Below, piece by piece: positions 63,691 to 64,000 of a stretch of DNA of 64,000 nt. The notes below the pieces were generated by a model that made no database searches, was not told the DNA's origin, and worked only from the letters and a program-made list of their open reading frames with translations. Position 1 is the stretch's first letter. The number at the start of each line of letters is the position of its first letter. The stretch covers positions 1 to 64,000 of the forward strand of contig CAWIOX010000007.1 of NCBI GenBank assembly GCA_963837775.1. The letters are read 5' to 3'. Position numbers and translations under genes: made by a program. This DNA comes from CAWIOX01 sp963837775. GTDB taxonomy: Bacteria; Pseudomonadota; Gammaproteobacteria; Burkholderiales; Burkholderiaceae_D.

Positions 63691-64000
63691 TGTGAAGAAG
63701 CAGTACCCGCTTCCACTGCAGTGCAGGGAAAGCGGGCTACACAGTTCGCCAGCGCGGCAGCCAACGGCTGCCGCGCGCGAATAGACAGCATTTGCCAAAT
63801 ATTATTTGGTTTTCACGCGCAATTCGAAATTTGCATTTGCCCTAATTCAAGCTATCTTTTGTATCATGGGAAACATACGGGTCCATGTACAGTACTGAGA
63901 TGTGGCATCTTTTGTGGCATCGTCATATTTGCTCATGTTGCATTTAGGCGCATAATCTCAGCAGCGGCAGCAAGCCGGACCATAAGACGCATAGACGTTA
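63691..64000. other. Non-coding region after gdhA to window end
   Basis: It contains a CCCGCTT/AAGCGGG pairing (63707-63735) and then the stronger hairpin at 63752-63776. The remainder is AT-rich and looks like an upstream region of a gene beyond the window. No gene is seen. Confidence 0.4.
63752..63776 (+). terminator. Strong hairpin after gdhA
   Basis: GCGCGGCAGCC and GGCTGCCGCGC form a perfect 11-bp stem with loop AAC. No T-run follows, so it may stabilise the 3' end or terminate weakly. Confidence 0.55.

Overview
The window reads as a chromosome segment of a Burkholderiales betaproteobacterium, most likely Oxalobacteraceae. This rests on the rRNA sequence, the rsmB-DUF4390-ntrY-ntrX block, DUF3567, DUF1840 and DUF2164 proteins, a phasin, and the high-GC housekeeping genes. 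I do not assign a genus.

Layout. 0-16 kb: a CBS protein, an SRPBCC protein, an ABC-2 exporter, a PQQ sugar dehydrogenase, a phasin, a GspA/GspB pair, a TPR protein, a BaiN-like flavoprotein, small conserved genes and an RND efflux pump with its adaptor. The pump and adaptor carry about fourteen apparent frameshifts. 16-30 kb: an intact housekeeping run with DUF1840, LysE, rsmB-DUF4390-ntrYX, a CobW-derived protein, DUF3567, an ECF sigma/anti-sigma/CWC operon, argB, a HAD phosphatase, slmA, a DMT exporter and a fused pabB-pabC. 30-41.5 kb: two nearly identical rRNA operons (16S-tRNA-Ile-tRNA-Ala-23S-5S) in direct tandem, separated by only 83 bp. 41.5-44.8 kb: a nested insertion-sequence wreck, with IS66 inside an IS256 remnant inside an IS1595 remnant. 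44.8-64 kb: pagL, a beta-hydroxyacid dehydrogenase, an SbmA-type ABC protein, DUF3047, an M20 amidohydrolase, a molybdopterin oxidoreductase, a lipoprotein aminopeptidase, fadD, a thioesterase, an Atm1-type ABC exporter, a LysR regulator, sdhB-DUF488-sdhD-sdhC (minus strand) and gdhA.

Main unexplained signals. (1) Six copies of a roughly 75-bp intergenic element have fixed internal spacing: a GGG(A/G)GTAT box, 27-28 bp to a CCGCAYG core, then exactly 27 bp to ATAC, usually followed by AGTAT 11-12 bp later. The arms covary, so it looks like a structured RNA or REP-like family. The 5' box can also pair with the 3' ATAC arm, giving two competing folds. (2) The tandem rRNA duplication has its upstream boundary inside a promoter spacer, so the two operons share the -10 but have different -35 boxes. 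(3) sdhA is absent from an otherwise complete sdhCD...B locus, with a DUF488 gene in the gap. (4) About 21 frameshifts occur in nine otherwise conserved genes. Nearly all are single extra bases, which suggests sequence error more than decay.

Working together: NtrYX (nitrogen sensing), argB, gdhA and the M20 amidohydrolase touch nitrogen metabolism. Sdh, fadD, the thioesterase and the phasin touch carbon flux. The three exporters and PagL concern the envelope.
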